A DNA stretch of 64,000 nucleotides, from assembly GCA_964631725.1 (NCBI GenBank), contig CAZVYX010000018.1:38538-102537 (forward strand). The letters are read 5' to 3'. The notes under the pieces were generated by a model, which saw only the letters and a list, made by a program, of their open reading frames with translations, did not search any database and had not been told where the DNA came from. The stretch comes from GCA-2731375 sp964631725 (GTDB lineage: Bacteria; Pseudomonadota; Alphaproteobacteria; GCA-2731375). This document shows positions 1 to 8,465 of this stretch, in pieces; the first letter of the stretch is position 1; each line of letters begins with the position of its first letter. The translations under genes were made by a program, and so were the position numbers.

Positions 1-405
1 CTGCGGCCCGCTCCCGGCACCTGGGGTTCATTGGCGGCCCTGCCGTTTGCCTGGATCATCACCTATTACGCCGGGCCCATCGCCCTGGCCGCGGCGACCG
101 TAGCGGTCTTCGCCCTGGGCTGCTGGGCTGGCGGGGTCTACGAACGGGCCGGTGGGGACAAGGATCCTGGCGTTGTAGTGATCGACGAGGTCGCCGGGCA
201 ATGGCTGGTGCTGATCGCGGCACCGCTCGATCCCTGGTACTATTTGGCGGCTTTCGTGTTGTTTCGCATTTGCGACATCCTCAAACCCTGGCCGGCCAAT
301 TGGGCGGACCGTAAAATATCGGGCGGCGTGGGCATCATGATGGATGATATTCTGGCGGCCCTGTACGCGGCCGCGGCCATCTGGGCGTTTCGAGTTTGGT
401 ATTGA
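1..405 (+). CDS. pgpA: Phosphatidylglycerophosphatase A, 5'-truncated by window edge
   Basis: PgpA removes the phosphate of phosphatidylglycerophosphate to make phosphatidylglycerol at the inner membrane. The frame is open from base 1, so the true start lies upstream of the window. The 134 visible residues begin with PGTWGS, typical of the PgpA N-terminus, and contain the family hallmark DEVAGQW at visible residues 62-68. Hydrophobic membrane segments lie on both sides of it. The C-terminal part (KPWPANWADRK, then GGVGIMMDD) also fits the family. The next gene starts 17 bases downstream, suggesting cotranscription. Confidence 0.93.
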   Translation: MRPAPGTWGSLAALPFAWIITYYAGPIALAAATVAVFALGCWAGGVYERAGGDKDPGVVVIDEVAGQWLVLIAAPLDPWYYLAAFVLFRICDILKPWPANWADRKISGGVGIMMDDILAALYAAAAIWAFRVWY

Positions 406-421
406 TGAGAGGAGACGGACG

Positions 422-1489
422 ATGAAATTTGGCGGCATGGTGGCGACCAAGATCGACGATTGGCAGATGTTCCCCTATTTGGAGGACCTGGGATACGACT
501 GCGGCTGGGTGCCGGATTCGCAGATGATCTGGTCCGATTGCTACGCCACCATGGCATTGGCGGCGCAAAACACCTCCAAGCTGCGCCTGGGCACCGGCGT
601 CGCCATCGCCGGCACGCGTTTGGCGCCGGTCACGGCGCATTCCATTGCCTCAATTAACAAGCTCGCGCCGGGGCGGGTCTTCCTGGGCATCGGCACCGGC
701 CACACGGCGATGCGGGTGATGGGGCAGAACCCCATGCAGCCGACGGCGTTCCTCAATTACCTGCGCGTGGTGCGCGGCCTGCTGGCCGGCGAGGAGGTGG
801 AATACCAGGGCAAACCCATCAAGTTCCTGGACCGGGAACTGGAATGCATCAATACGGAGCACAAGGTGCCGATCTACGTCGCCGCCAACGGGCCCAAGGC
901 ACTGGCCGCGGCGGGCGCCTATGGCGATGGGCGCATCGGCGCCGGCAACGAACCCTATGGCCTACTGTCGAAAAATCTTGATCGCATGCGGCGCGGCGCG
1001 GAAGATGTGGGGCGGCAGCTTGATGACAGCTTCCATACCTCGGTGCTGACCTTTGCCTGTGTTCTAAAACCCGGCGAGGACCTGACATCGGACCGGGTGA
1101 TCGACGAGACCGGCGCCGAAGTCGTTTCATCCCTGCATTTCTGGTACGAAATCTACCGTCAGCGGGGCGATGACGACTTCATTTTGGGCGAGGTGCGGGA
1201 TGTTTGGGAGGACTACAAGGCCTACGTGGAATCGGAGATGCCCGAAGACCGCCGCCACCAAATCCTGCACACCGGCCATTGCGCCTTCCTGCCCGCCGCC
1301 GAGCGGCGCTTTATCACGCCGGAGATGATCAGGATTTCCGGCGGCTTCGTGGGCCAGCCCGATGAAATCATCGAGCGCCTGCGGGAATTGGAGGCCGGCG
1401 GCCTGCGCGAGATTGCCCTGCTGCCGCCGATCGCCGTGGCGCGGCAAAATTTCAAGGACTTCGCCGAACAGGTCATGGCGAAATACTAG
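422..1489 (+). CDS. LLM-class flavin-dependent oxidoreductase
   Basis: A 355-residue TIM-barrel enzyme of the luciferase-like monooxygenase / F420-dependent reductase superfamily. Supporting motifs are LRLGTGVAIAGTRLAPV (about residues 57-73) and PGRVFLGIGTGHTAM (about 85-99), the usual cofactor-binding strands. The C-terminal GGFVGQPDEIIERLREL is a common closing helix in this superfamily. ATG at 422 was chosen over upstream in-frame codons because AGGAGA lies just before it and MKFGGMVATK is a natural first strand. Whether the cofactor is FMN or F420, and the substrate, cannot be told from sequence. It lies between pgpA and pncC in a tight same-strand run. Confidence 0.85.
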   Translation: MKFGGMVATKIDDWQMFPYLEDLGYDCGWVPDSQMIWSDCYATMALAAQNTSKLRLGTGVAIAGTRLAPVTAHSIASINKLAPGRVFLGIGTGHTAMRVMGQNPMQPTAFLNYLRVVRGLLAGEEVEYQGKPIKFLDRELECINTEHKVPIYVAANGPKALAAAGAYGDGRIGAGNEPYGLLSKNLDRMRRGAEDVGRQLDDSFHTSVLTFACVLKPGEDLTSDRVIDETGAEVVSSLHFWYEIYRQRGDDDFILGEVRDVWEDYKAYVESEMPEDRRHQILHTGHCAFLPAAERRFITPEMIRISGGFVGQPDEIIERLRELEAGGLREIALLPPIAVARQNFKDFAEQVMAKY

Positions 1490-1501
1490 GGGTTGGCAAC
1501 G

Positions 1502-1999
1502 ATGTTTTCCGATGAGCTGACGGCCCAGGCCACGGCACTGTTGCAGGCCTGCCGGGATGCCGGTGCAATGGTCGCCACGGCGGAATCCTGCACCGGCGGC
1601 CTGATCGCCGGCTGCCTGACCGAAATCGCCGGCTCTTCCGACGTGGTGGATCGGGGCTTCGTGACCTATTCGAACGCGGCCAAGAACGCCATGCTGGACG
1701 TTCCCATGGCGCTGATCGAGGGCCATGGCGCGGTTTCGGAACCGGTGGCCCGGGCTATGGCTGAGGGGGCAATCGCCAAATCGGAAGCCAATCTCGCCGT
1801 CGCCGTCACCGGCGTGGCGGGACCGGGTGGCGGCACGGCGGACAAACCGGTGGGCCTGGTGCACTTGGCCTGCGCCAAGCGGGACGGGGCGACCCTGCAC
1901 ATGGAACAGCGCTACGGCGATCTGGGCCGGGCCGGCATCCGCGAGGCGACCGTTCGATCGGCGCTGGATATGTTGTCGCGGCAGCTTAACGGCGCCTGA
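1502..1999 (+). CDS. pncC: CinA-family nicotinamide-nucleotide amidohydrolase (PncC)
   Basis: A stand-alone CinA C-terminal domain of 165 residues. PncC deamidates nicotinamide mononucleotide to nicotinate mononucleotide for NAD recycling. Family motifs are TAESCTGGLIAG near the N-terminus, DRGFVTYSNAAK, and AVTGVAGPGGGTADKPVGLV with the glycine loop. The molybdopterin-like N-terminal half of full CinA is absent, which is normal for this short form. ATG at 1502 follows AGGGGTT; a TTG nine bases upstream is less likely. It is 12 bases from the previous gene and 6 from the next. Confidence 0.9.
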   Translation: MFSDELTAQATALLQACRDAGAMVATAESCTGGLIAGCLTEIAGSSDVVDRGFVTYSNAAKNAMLDVPMALIEGHGAVSEPVARAMAEGAIAKSEANLAVAVTGVAGPGGGTADKPVGLVHLACAKRDGATLHMEQRYGDLGRAGIREATVRSALDMLSRQLNGA

Positions 2000-2005
2000 G
2001 CGGCC

Positions 2006-2677
2006 ATGCCCCCCAGCATCAAAACGCGCGATATGTGGCCGGCGGTGCTGGGCGCCATCATCGTGCAGCTGGCCATGGCATTGCTGGGCCGGCGCCTGCT
2101 GGGCCCAGGTGAGGAACAGGCGCCGGCGGCGACGATGCTGGTATACCTGGTGCTGCCAAGCCTGGCCGCGATCATCTGGGTCTGGTTCGCCACCGTCTGG
2201 CGCGAACAGGACGGCTGGTCCCGCCTGGGCTTTGCCTGGATCGACCGGCGCTGGTTGCTGCGCGCCGTCGCCCTGGGTGCGATATCGGTACCGGTGCTGA
2301 TGCTGATCACGGCCATAACGAAACCGGTGTTCGGCCCCGCCAAGAACCCCGCGCTGCCCCTGACGGGAGCCGATGCCTGGGGCGAGCCGTCCTACATGGC
2401 GGCATTGCTGCTGGGCGTTGTGCTGCTGGCGCCGCTGATGGAGGAAATGATCTTCCGCGGCCTGTTGTTCGGCTGGCTGCGCCGGCGCTACGGGCTATGG
2501 CATGCCGCCGCTCTGGCCGCCCTGGGCCATGCCATCCTGCACTTCGACCAGGGTGCCCTGCCCGGCCTGTTCCTGTTTTTCCTATTCCTGGCCTGGATCT
2601 ATGAATACTCCCAAAGCCTGTGGGTGCCGACCATCATCCACAGTGTCCACAACTTCGTGGTCCTGCAACTACCCTGA
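2006..2677 (+). CDS. CPBP-family intramembrane metalloprotease
   Basis: A 223-residue polytopic membrane protein of the CPBP (CAAX protease and bacteriocin-processing, Abi) family. The signature EEMIFRG gives E146, E147 and R151, and the second metal-binding region GHAILHF supplies H175 and H179. Hydrophobic segments lie near residues 13-30, 44-62, 85-105 and 131-146, with more toward the C-terminus. The substrate is unknown; family members cleave prenylated proteins or process peptides. It starts 6 bases after pncC. Confidence 0.87.
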   Translation: MPPSIKTRDMWPAVLGAIIVQLAMALLGRRLLGPGEEQAPAATMLVYLVLPSLAAIIWVWFATVWREQDGWSRLGFAWIDRRWLLRAVALGAISVPVLMLITAITKPVFGPAKNPALPLTGADAWGEPSYMAALLLGVVLLAPLMEEMIFRGLLFGWLRRRYGLWHAAALAALGHAILHFDQGALPGLFLFFLFLAWIYEYSQSLWVPTIIHSVHNFVVLQLP

Positions 2678-2892
2678 AAATGCTCATTTCGGCGCTTCGG
2701 AAAAATCCTTCCAGGCGGTACCGAACTGTTGGCAGTTCCGTGGCGATGGTGTAAAAGCCCCCTTCTCTATTTGTGTCGACATCCCTATATAGCCCTTTGT
2801 CCCAATGCAGTATTTGGGGAGTTGACGATGCGGGCCCTGTTAGGCGGCTTATTCACCAACCGCCACGCAACGGGCTCCAGCAGGTGCGAATT

Positions 2893-3231
2893 ATGCAAGA
2901 AGTGCTTTTGGTTGTTCATTTGATGCTGGCGATTGCCATTGTCATCACCGTGTTGTTGCAGCGTAGCGAAGGCGGCGCGCTGGGCATGGGTGGCGGCGGT
3001 GGAGGTGGCGGCGGCGGCGGCGGCGGTTTGATGACCGGGCGCGAGGCGGCAAATTTGCTGACCCGATCCACCGCCGTTTTGGCCGCTTGCTTTTTCGCCA
3101 CATCGTTGACCCTGACCATCATGGCCAGCAGTTCAAGCGAGCGAAAATCGATCCTGGAGCAATCGGGAACGGAGAGTTCCACGAATCAACCCGCGGCGCC
3201 CGCCGGACCGACGGTTCCCACCGACAAATAG
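2893..3231 (+). CDS. secG: Preprotein translocase subunit SecG
   Basis: SecG assists SecYEG-mediated export in the inner membrane. The 112-residue product has the usual two membrane segments (about residues 3-22 and 57-78) joined by the conserved LLQRSEGGALG loop. The loop continues into an uninterrupted run of 13 glycines, longer than usual. The C-terminal tail is hydrophilic and Ser/Pro-rich. ATG at 2893 was chosen over an in-frame codon at 2773 because SecG proteins begin directly with the first membrane helix. The 215 bases before it (2678-2892) hold no recognisable gene, only a short dyad at 2723-2738 (GAACTG/CAGTTC). Confidence 0.93.
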   Translation: MQEVLLVVHLMLAIAIVITVLLQRSEGGALGMGGGGGGGGGGGGGLMTGREAANLLTRSTAVLAACFFATSLTLTIMASSSSERKSILEQSGTESSTNQPAAPAGPTVPTDK

Positions 3232-3334
3232 TTTCAGTCGCAAGCCTAGGAAAAGCAGCAAAAACGGGCCATTCGCGGCGCGTTAACGAAACAGAGCTTT
3301 GGCGCTGGCGCGGGCTGGCTTACAATGTAGCTCC

Positions 3335-4990
3335 ATGACGCGGTACATTTTTATAACTGGCGGCGTGGTTTCCTCGTTAGGTAAAGGATTGGCATCGGCG
3401 GCCCTGGGCGCCTTGTTGCAGGCGCGCGGCTATTCGGTTCGTTTGCGCAAGCTTGATCCCTATCTGAACGTTGATCCGGGAACCATGAGCCCCACCCAGC
3501 ACGGCGAGGTCTATGTCACCGATGACGGTGCCGAGACCGATCTGGATCTGGGCCATTACGAACGCTTCACCGGCGTTTCCTCGCGGCAGAGCGACAATGT
3601 GACAACCGGGCGGATCTATCAGGACATCCTGGCCAAGGAACGCCGGGGCGATTACCTGGGCGGTACGGTGCAGGTCATCCCCCACGTCACCAACGCCATC
3701 AAGGAATTCGTTCTGAACGAGACCGAGGGTACGGATTTTATTCTTTGCGAGATCGGCGGCACCGTTGGCGATATCGAAAGCCTGCCGTTTCTGGAGGCAA
3801 TCCGGCAACTGGGCAACGACCTGCCACGGGGCCAAACCGCCTATGTTCACGCTACCCTGGTGCCCTTCATCAAGGCGGCCGGCGAATTGAAGACCAAGCC
3901 GACCCAGCATTCGGTGAAGGAACTGCGCTCCATCGGCATTCAGCCCGATATCCTGCTGTGCCGCAGCGAACGCGAAATTCCGGTCCACGAACAGCGCAAG
4001 ATCGCCCTGTTCTGCAATGTTCGGGAAAGCGCGGTGATCCAAGGCCTGGATTGCCGCTCGATCTACGAAGTGCCCCTGGCCTATCACGAGGAAGGCTTGG
4101 ACCGGGAGGTCTTGAGCATCTTCGGCATCGACAACCCACCCGAGGCCGATCTGAGCCGTTGGCGGGAAATCCATGACCGTATTGAATCCCCCGAAGGCAC
4201 CGTGAAGATTGCCATCGTAGGCAAATATACGGATTTGCAGGATGCCTATAAGTCCCTGGGCGAGGCCCTGGTACATGGCGGCATGGCCAACCATGTGAAT
4301 GTGGAGCTGCAGTGGATCGAGAGCGAGACTTTCGAGCAGCCCGATGCGGTGCAGCGCCTCGAAGGCGTGGATGGTATTTTGGTCCCGGGTGGTTTTGGCG
4401 AGCGCGGATCGGAAGGCAAGATTGCCGCCGCCACTTTTGCCCGGACCAAGAACGTGCCCTATTTCGGTATTTGTTTCGGCATGCAAATGGCGGTGATCGA
4501 GGCGGCGCGCAACCTGGCCGACATGCCCGGCGCCTCATCAACGGAATTCGGCACCTGCGATGACCCCGTGGTCGGCCTGATGACCGAATGGAGCGATGGC
4601 AACGTATTGCAGACGCGCGGCATTGACGATGACAAGGGCGGCACCATGCGTCTGGGCCAATACGAATGCCAACTGCAAAAGGACTCCAAGGTCAACGAGG
4701 TCTATACCAATGGCGCGGCGCAGGAACTGGACCATGGCCTGATGATCTCGGAACGCCACCGCCACCGCTATGAAGTCAACATCAACTACCGCGAAAAGCT
4801 GGAAGAGGTGGGCCTGCGGTTCTCCGGTCTGTCGCCGGACGGCGAGCTGCCGGAAATAGTCGAATTGACCGGTCATCCCTGGTTCATCGGTGTGCAATTC
4901 CATCCCGAACTGAAATCGAAGCCGTTCGAGCCCCACCCCTTGTTCGCTTCGTTCATCGCCGCCGCCGTCGATCAAATGCGCCTGGTGTAG
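3335..4990 (+). CDS. pyrG: CTP synthase
   Basis: PyrG makes CTP from UTP using ATP and glutamine. The 551-residue protein has the N-terminal synthetase domain, starting MTRYIFITGGVVSSLGKGL with its ATP loop. The C-terminal class I glutamine amidotransferase domain has its nucleophile in FGICFGMQ (Cys380) and the His/Glu pair in FHPELKSKP. Length is normal for the family. ATG at 3335 matches the conserved N-terminus; the open frame upstream to 3299 is not family-like. kdsA follows after 4 bases. Confidence 0.98.
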   Translation: MTRYIFITGGVVSSLGKGLASAALGALLQARGYSVRLRKLDPYLNVDPGTMSPTQHGEVYVTDDGAETDLDLGHYERFTGVSSRQSDNVTTGRIYQDILAKERRGDYLGGTVQVIPHVTNAIKEFVLNETEGTDFILCEIGGTVGDIESLPFLEAIRQLGNDLPRGQTAYVHATLVPFIKAAGELKTKPTQHSVKELRSIGIQPDILLCRSEREIPVHEQRKIALFCNVRESAVIQGLDCRSIYEVPLAYHEEGLDREVLSIFGIDNPPEADLSRWREIHDRIESPEGTVKIAIVGKYTDLQDAYKSLGEALVHGGMANHVNVELQWIESETFEQPDAVQRLEGVDGILVPGGFGERGSEGKIAAATFARTKNVPYFGICFGMQMAVIEAARNLADMPGASSTEFGTCDDPVVGLMTEWSDGNVLQTRGIDDDKGGTMRLGQYECQLQKDSKVNEVYTNGAAQELDHGLMISERHRHRYEVNINYREKLEEVGLRFSGLSPDGELPEIVELTGHPWFIGVQFHPELKSKPFEPHPLFASFIAAAVDQMRLV

Positions 4991-4994
4991 GCGG

Positions 4995-5816
4995 ATGGCT
5001 GACGTCACCATTGGCAAGATCACGATCGGCAACGACCAGCCCTTGACCCTGATCGCCGGGCCTTGCGCCATGGAGGGGCGGGAGCATGCCCTGGAAATGG
5101 CGGACCGCCTGACCAGCCTGGCCGATCGCTTGGGCTTTTCACTGATCTACAAGTCATCCTTCGACAAGGCCAACCGCACCTCGCTGGACAGCCCACGGGG
5201 CATCGGCATCGAGGCCGCCCTGGATATTTTTGCCGAAATCAAGGACCGCTTTGGCTGTCCGGTGCTGACGGATGTGCATACGGAGGCCCAGTGCGCCCAG
5301 GCGGCAACTGTGATCGACGTGCTGCAAATACCCGCCTTTCTGTGCCGGCAGACGGATCTGCTGCTGGCGGCGGCGGCCACGGGCCGGGCCGTCAACGTCA
5401 AGAAGGGGCAATTCCTCGCACCCTGGGACATGGCCAATGTGGTGGCCAAGCTGACGGACAGCGGCAATGATAACGTGCTGGTTACCGAACGGGGTGCATC
5501 ATTCGGCTACAACACCCTGGTCAGTGACATGCGCGCGCTGCCGGTGTTGAAGGATATTGGCCAGCCGGTAGTCTTTGACGCCACCCATTCGGTGCAACAG
5601 CCGGGCGGCCAGGGCGGCACCTCCGGCGGGCAGCGGGAAATGGTGCCGGTGCTGGCCCGCGCCGCCGTCGCCATCGGTGTCGCCGCCGTTTTCATGGAAA
5701 CCCACGAGGAACCCGACCGCGCGCCATCGGACGGCCCCAACATGGTACCTGTTGACCAGTTGGGACCGTTGATGGAAACCCTGCTGGCCTTCGACCGCCT
5801 GGCCAAGGCGCAATAG
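4995..5816 (+). CDS. kdsA: 2-dehydro-3-deoxyphosphooctonate aldolase (KDO-8-phosphate synthase)
   Basis: KdsA condenses arabinose-5-phosphate and phosphoenolpyruvate to KDO-8-phosphate for the lipopolysaccharide inner core, so the organism is Gram-negative. The 273-residue barrel shows LIAGPCAMEG at the first strand, SFDKANRTSLDSPRG, LTDVHTEAQ, VNVKKGQFLAPWDM, FDATHSVQQPGGQGG and METHEEPDRAPSDGPNM, all family hallmarks. It lies between pyrG and an unknown gene with near-zero spacing, then eno, a common alphaproteobacterial order. Confidence 0.97.
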   Translation: MADVTIGKITIGNDQPLTLIAGPCAMEGREHALEMADRLTSLADRLGFSLIYKSSFDKANRTSLDSPRGIGIEAALDIFAEIKDRFGCPVLTDVHTEAQCAQAATVIDVLQIPAFLCRQTDLLLAAAATGRAVNVKKGQFLAPWDMANVVAKLTDSGNDNVLVTERGASFGYNTLVSDMRALPVLKDIGQPVVFDATHSVQQPGGQGGTSGGQREMVPVLARAAVAIGVAAVFMETHEEPDRAPSDGPNMVPVDQLGPLMETLLAFDRLAKAQ

Positions 5817-5818
5817 CG

Positions 5819-6385
5819 GTGCAGCCCGAACAGGCGCGGGCGGAGATCGACAGCCTTCTTGACGAACTGCTGGAACGCCACGACTTGCGCGTCCGCGCCG
5901 CCCACAACCGGGCCCGGGCCGATGCCGGACCTTCCCTGATGGGTGGCATGCGCAGTTTCGACCATTACACATACAACTATGTGCGCGAGGCGGCGGATGA
6001 CTGCCTGCGCGATGCCTCCATTGTGCTGCTGGAATACGCCGGCGAGCGGGGCATGGAGCCGATGCTGCTGGTCGAGGCGGCGCGCGGCTGCCTGGGCCAG
6101 CATTTCCAGGCCATCAAGGATTATCTGGACGAAGATATCAACCAGCCCCCGGCCCATGAGTACGGTATGCGGCCAAGCCGGGAATCGCTGGCGGAGGTCA
6201 GCCGCTATCTCGATGAACGCCTGGCCGCCGCCATGACCTCCCTGGGCCGGGGCCGCCTTGATGAAAGACTGCGGCCCAGGGTCAACTTCATATCCCTCTT
6301 CCTGCAACGCTTTGGCGGCGGTCACCGGGTGGCGCTTTATGTGGTCGCGATCGCGCTGATATGGGCTTTGTTTTCCGGACTTTGA
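5819..6385 (+). CDS. Unknown protein with a C-terminal membrane anchor
   Basis: A 188-residue protein that I do not recognise. It starts with GTG two bases after kdsA stops, so it is probably translationally coupled; an internal ATG at 5939 is a weaker alternative. The body is hydrophilic and probably helical, with a short aromatic stretch (FDHYTYNYVREAADDC, about residues 47-62). The last 20 residues (ALYVVAIALIWALFSGL) form one membrane helix, so it may be tail-anchored with the body in the cytoplasm. Base composition matches the neighbours. No function is proposed. Confidence 0.7.
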   Translation: MQPEQARAEIDSLLDELLERHDLRVRAAHNRARADAGPSLMGGMRSFDHYTYNYVREAADDCLRDASIVLLEYAGERGMEPMLLVEAARGCLGQHFQAIKDYLDEDINQPPAHEYGMRPSRESLAEVSRYLDERLAAAMTSLGRGRLDERLRPRVNFISLFLQRFGGGHRVALYVVAIALIWALFSGL

Positions 6386-6480
6386 CTCCGTTCGGCCAAG
6401 GCGTTAGATCACTGGCAACTTTCTTTGCATCGCCGTGCCGCCCGCACCCGGGGCCCGGCCAACATCGTGGGAACAAAAAC

Positions 6481-7755
6481 ATGAGTGGCATCATCGATAT
6501 CGTCGGGCGGGAAATCCTGGACAGCCGGGGTAACCCGACCGTGGAGGTCGAGGTAACCCTGGACAGTGGCGCTTTCGGCCGGGCCGCCGTGCCCTCGGGC
6601 GCCTCCACCGGCGCCTACGAGGCGGCGGAACGGCGCGACGGCGGCGAGCGTTATCTGGGCAAGGGTGTCGAGGGCGCCGTCGATGCGGTAAATGGCGAGC
6701 TGTTCGATGCCCTGTCCGGCCTGGACGCCGATGATCAGGCCGGCATTGATACCATCATGTGCGATCTGGACGGCACGGCGAACAAGGCCAACCTGGGTGC
6801 CAATGCCATTCTCGGCATCAGCCTGGCGGTGGCCAAGGCGGCGGCGGTGGATGCGGGCCTGCCGCTGTACCGCTATGTGGGCGGCGTGGGCGCGCGCCTG
6901 CTGCCTGTACCGATGATGAATATCGTCAACGGCGGGGCGCATGCGGACAATCCCATCGATATTCAGGAATTCATGATCATGCCCGTGCGGGCGGAGACCT
7001 TCCGCGAAGGGCTGCGCATGGGGGCTGAGGTTTTCCACACCCTGCGCGGTGCCCTCAAGGATGCGGGCCATAATACCAACGTCGGTGACGAAGGCGGCTT
7101 CGCGCCCATGCTGAACAGCGCCGACGAGGCCATGGGCTTCGTTATGAAGGCCATCGAGGGCGCCGGCTACCGCCCCGGCGAAGACATCTATCTGGCCCTG
7201 GACCCGGCCTCGACGGAATTCTACAAGGACGGCAAGTACCATCTGGACGGCGAGGGCAAGGTGCTCGACGGCCCGGAAATGGCCGCCTACTACCAGGACC
7301 TGGCCGATCGCTACCCGATTATCTCCATCGAAGACGGCATGGCCGAGGACGACTGGGCCGGCTGGGACGCCCTAACCCAGGCCATTGGCGACCGCGTCCA
7401 GTTGGTCGGCGACGATCTGTTCGTCACCAATCCGGTACGTCTGGCCGAGGGCATCGAAAAGGGCGTGGCCAATGCCATTCTGGTCAAGGTCAATCAGATC
7501 GGCACCCTGTCGGAAACCCTGGACGCCGTCGAAATGGCGCACAAGGCCGGCTATCGCGCCGTGATGTCGCACCGCTCCGGCGAGACCGAGGATGCGACCA
7601 TCGCCGATCTGGCCGTGGCCACCAATTGCGGCCAGATCAAGACCGGCTCCCTGGCCCGCTCCGACCGCCTGGCGAAGTACAACCAGTTGCTCCGGATCGA
7701 GGAGGAGCTTGGACCCCAAGCCCGCTATGCCGGAGCTTCCGTGTTGAAATCATGA
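6481..7755 (+). CDS. eno: Enolase
   Basis: Enolase interconverts 2-phosphoglycerate and phosphoenolpyruvate and is also a common degradosome partner. The 424-residue protein begins with the standard IIDIVGREILDSRGNPTVEVE. It shows the metal- and substrate-binding segments MMNIVNGGAHADNPIDIQEF, SIEDGMAEDDW and VGDDLFVTN, the catalytic lysine in ILVKVNQIGTLSET and SHRSGETED. ATG at 6481 is set by the conserved N-terminus. The stop overlaps the start of the next gene (ATGA at 7752-7755). Confidence 0.98.
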   Translation: MSGIIDIVGREILDSRGNPTVEVEVTLDSGAFGRAAVPSGASTGAYEAAERRDGGERYLGKGVEGAVDAVNGELFDALSGLDADDQAGIDTIMCDLDGTANKANLGANAILGISLAVAKAAAVDAGLPLYRYVGGVGARLLPVPMMNIVNGGAHADNPIDIQEFMIMPVRAETFREGLRMGAEVFHTLRGALKDAGHNTNVGDEGGFAPMLNSADEAMGFVMKAIEGAGYRPGEDIYLALDPASTEFYKDGKYHLDGEGKVLDGPEMAAYYQDLADRYPIISIEDGMAEDDWAGWDALTQAIGDRVQLVGDDLFVTNPVRLAEGIEKGVANAILVKVNQIGTLSETLDAVEMAHKAGYRAVMSHRSGETEDATIADLAVATNCGQIKTGSLARSDRLAKYNQLLRIEEELGPQARYAGASVLKS

Positions 7756-8453
7756 GCGGCAAGGTCGCATTGGTGGCCGGCGTGGGCCGGGGCACCGGCG
7801 GCGCCGTCGCCCGGCGTTATGCCGCCGCCGGTTACCGGGTTGCCCTGCTGGCCCGTTCCGAAAGCCGCATGGCGGAATTCGAGGCGGAGCTCGACGGCAG
7901 CCTGGCGATCCCCTGCGATGTTACGGACGAAGCGGCGGTGAACGCCGCCGTCGAAACCTGCCGGCGGGAGCTGGGCGATCCGGATGTGGTGGTACACAAC
8001 GCCGCCCGTGGCACCCACGGCACCTTCCTGGAAATTGACCCCGCCGACATGGAGGCAAATTTCCGCGTCAACACCATGAGCCTTCTGTACCTGGCCCGCG
8101 CCGTGGCGCCGGCGATGATCGAGCGGGGCTCGGGCGCCATCATGGTGACGGGCAATACCTCCGCCTTGCGCGGCAAGGCGAATTTCTCAGGCTTCGCCCC
8201 CACCAAGGCGGCGCAACGTATTCTGGCCGAAGCCATCGCCCGGGATCTCGGCCCGAAAGGCATTCACGTCGCCTATATCGTGATCGACGCGGTGATTGAT
8301 CTGCGCTGGACCCGGCGCAGCCGCCCCGACTTCAAGGACGAGGATTTCGCCAAGCCCGACGATCTGGCCGAGAGCATCTATCAGATCAGCCAACAGCCCC
8401 GCTCCGCCTGGTCCTTCTACACCGAACTGCGGCCGTTTAAGGAACCGTGGTAG
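7752..8453 (+). CDS. Short-chain dehydrogenase/reductase lacking the catalytic tyrosine
   Basis: A 233-residue Rossmann-fold protein with the cofactor motif GVGRGTG and the VVHNAARG strand of SDR enzymes. At the catalytic YxxxK position it reads FAPTK: the lysine is kept but the tyrosine is phenylalanine. The following AARDLGPKGIHVAYIVIDAVI-like region is close to an SDR subgroup I recall as also carrying Phe there, so this is probably a lineage feature rather than damage. Catalysis may be altered. It overlaps eno by four bases (ATGA) and is probably cotranscribed with it. Substrate unknown. Confidence 0.82.
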   Translation: MSGKVALVAGVGRGTGGAVARRYAAAGYRVALLARSESRMAEFEAELDGSLAIPCDVTDEAAVNAAVETCRRELGDPDVVVHNAARGTHGTFLEIDPADMEANFRVNTMSLLYLARAVAPAMIERGSGAIMVTGNTSALRGKANFSGFAPTKAAQRILAEAIARDLGPKGIHVAYIVIDAVIDLRWTRRSRPDFKDEDFAKPDDLAESIYQISQQPRSAWSFYTELRPFKEPW

Positions 8454-8465
8454 GCGTTCCGGCCC

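Noticed and set aside
2678..2892. A tRNA or small RNA before secG
   Set aside because: No cloverleaf could be drawn; only one short dyad (2723-2738) is present.
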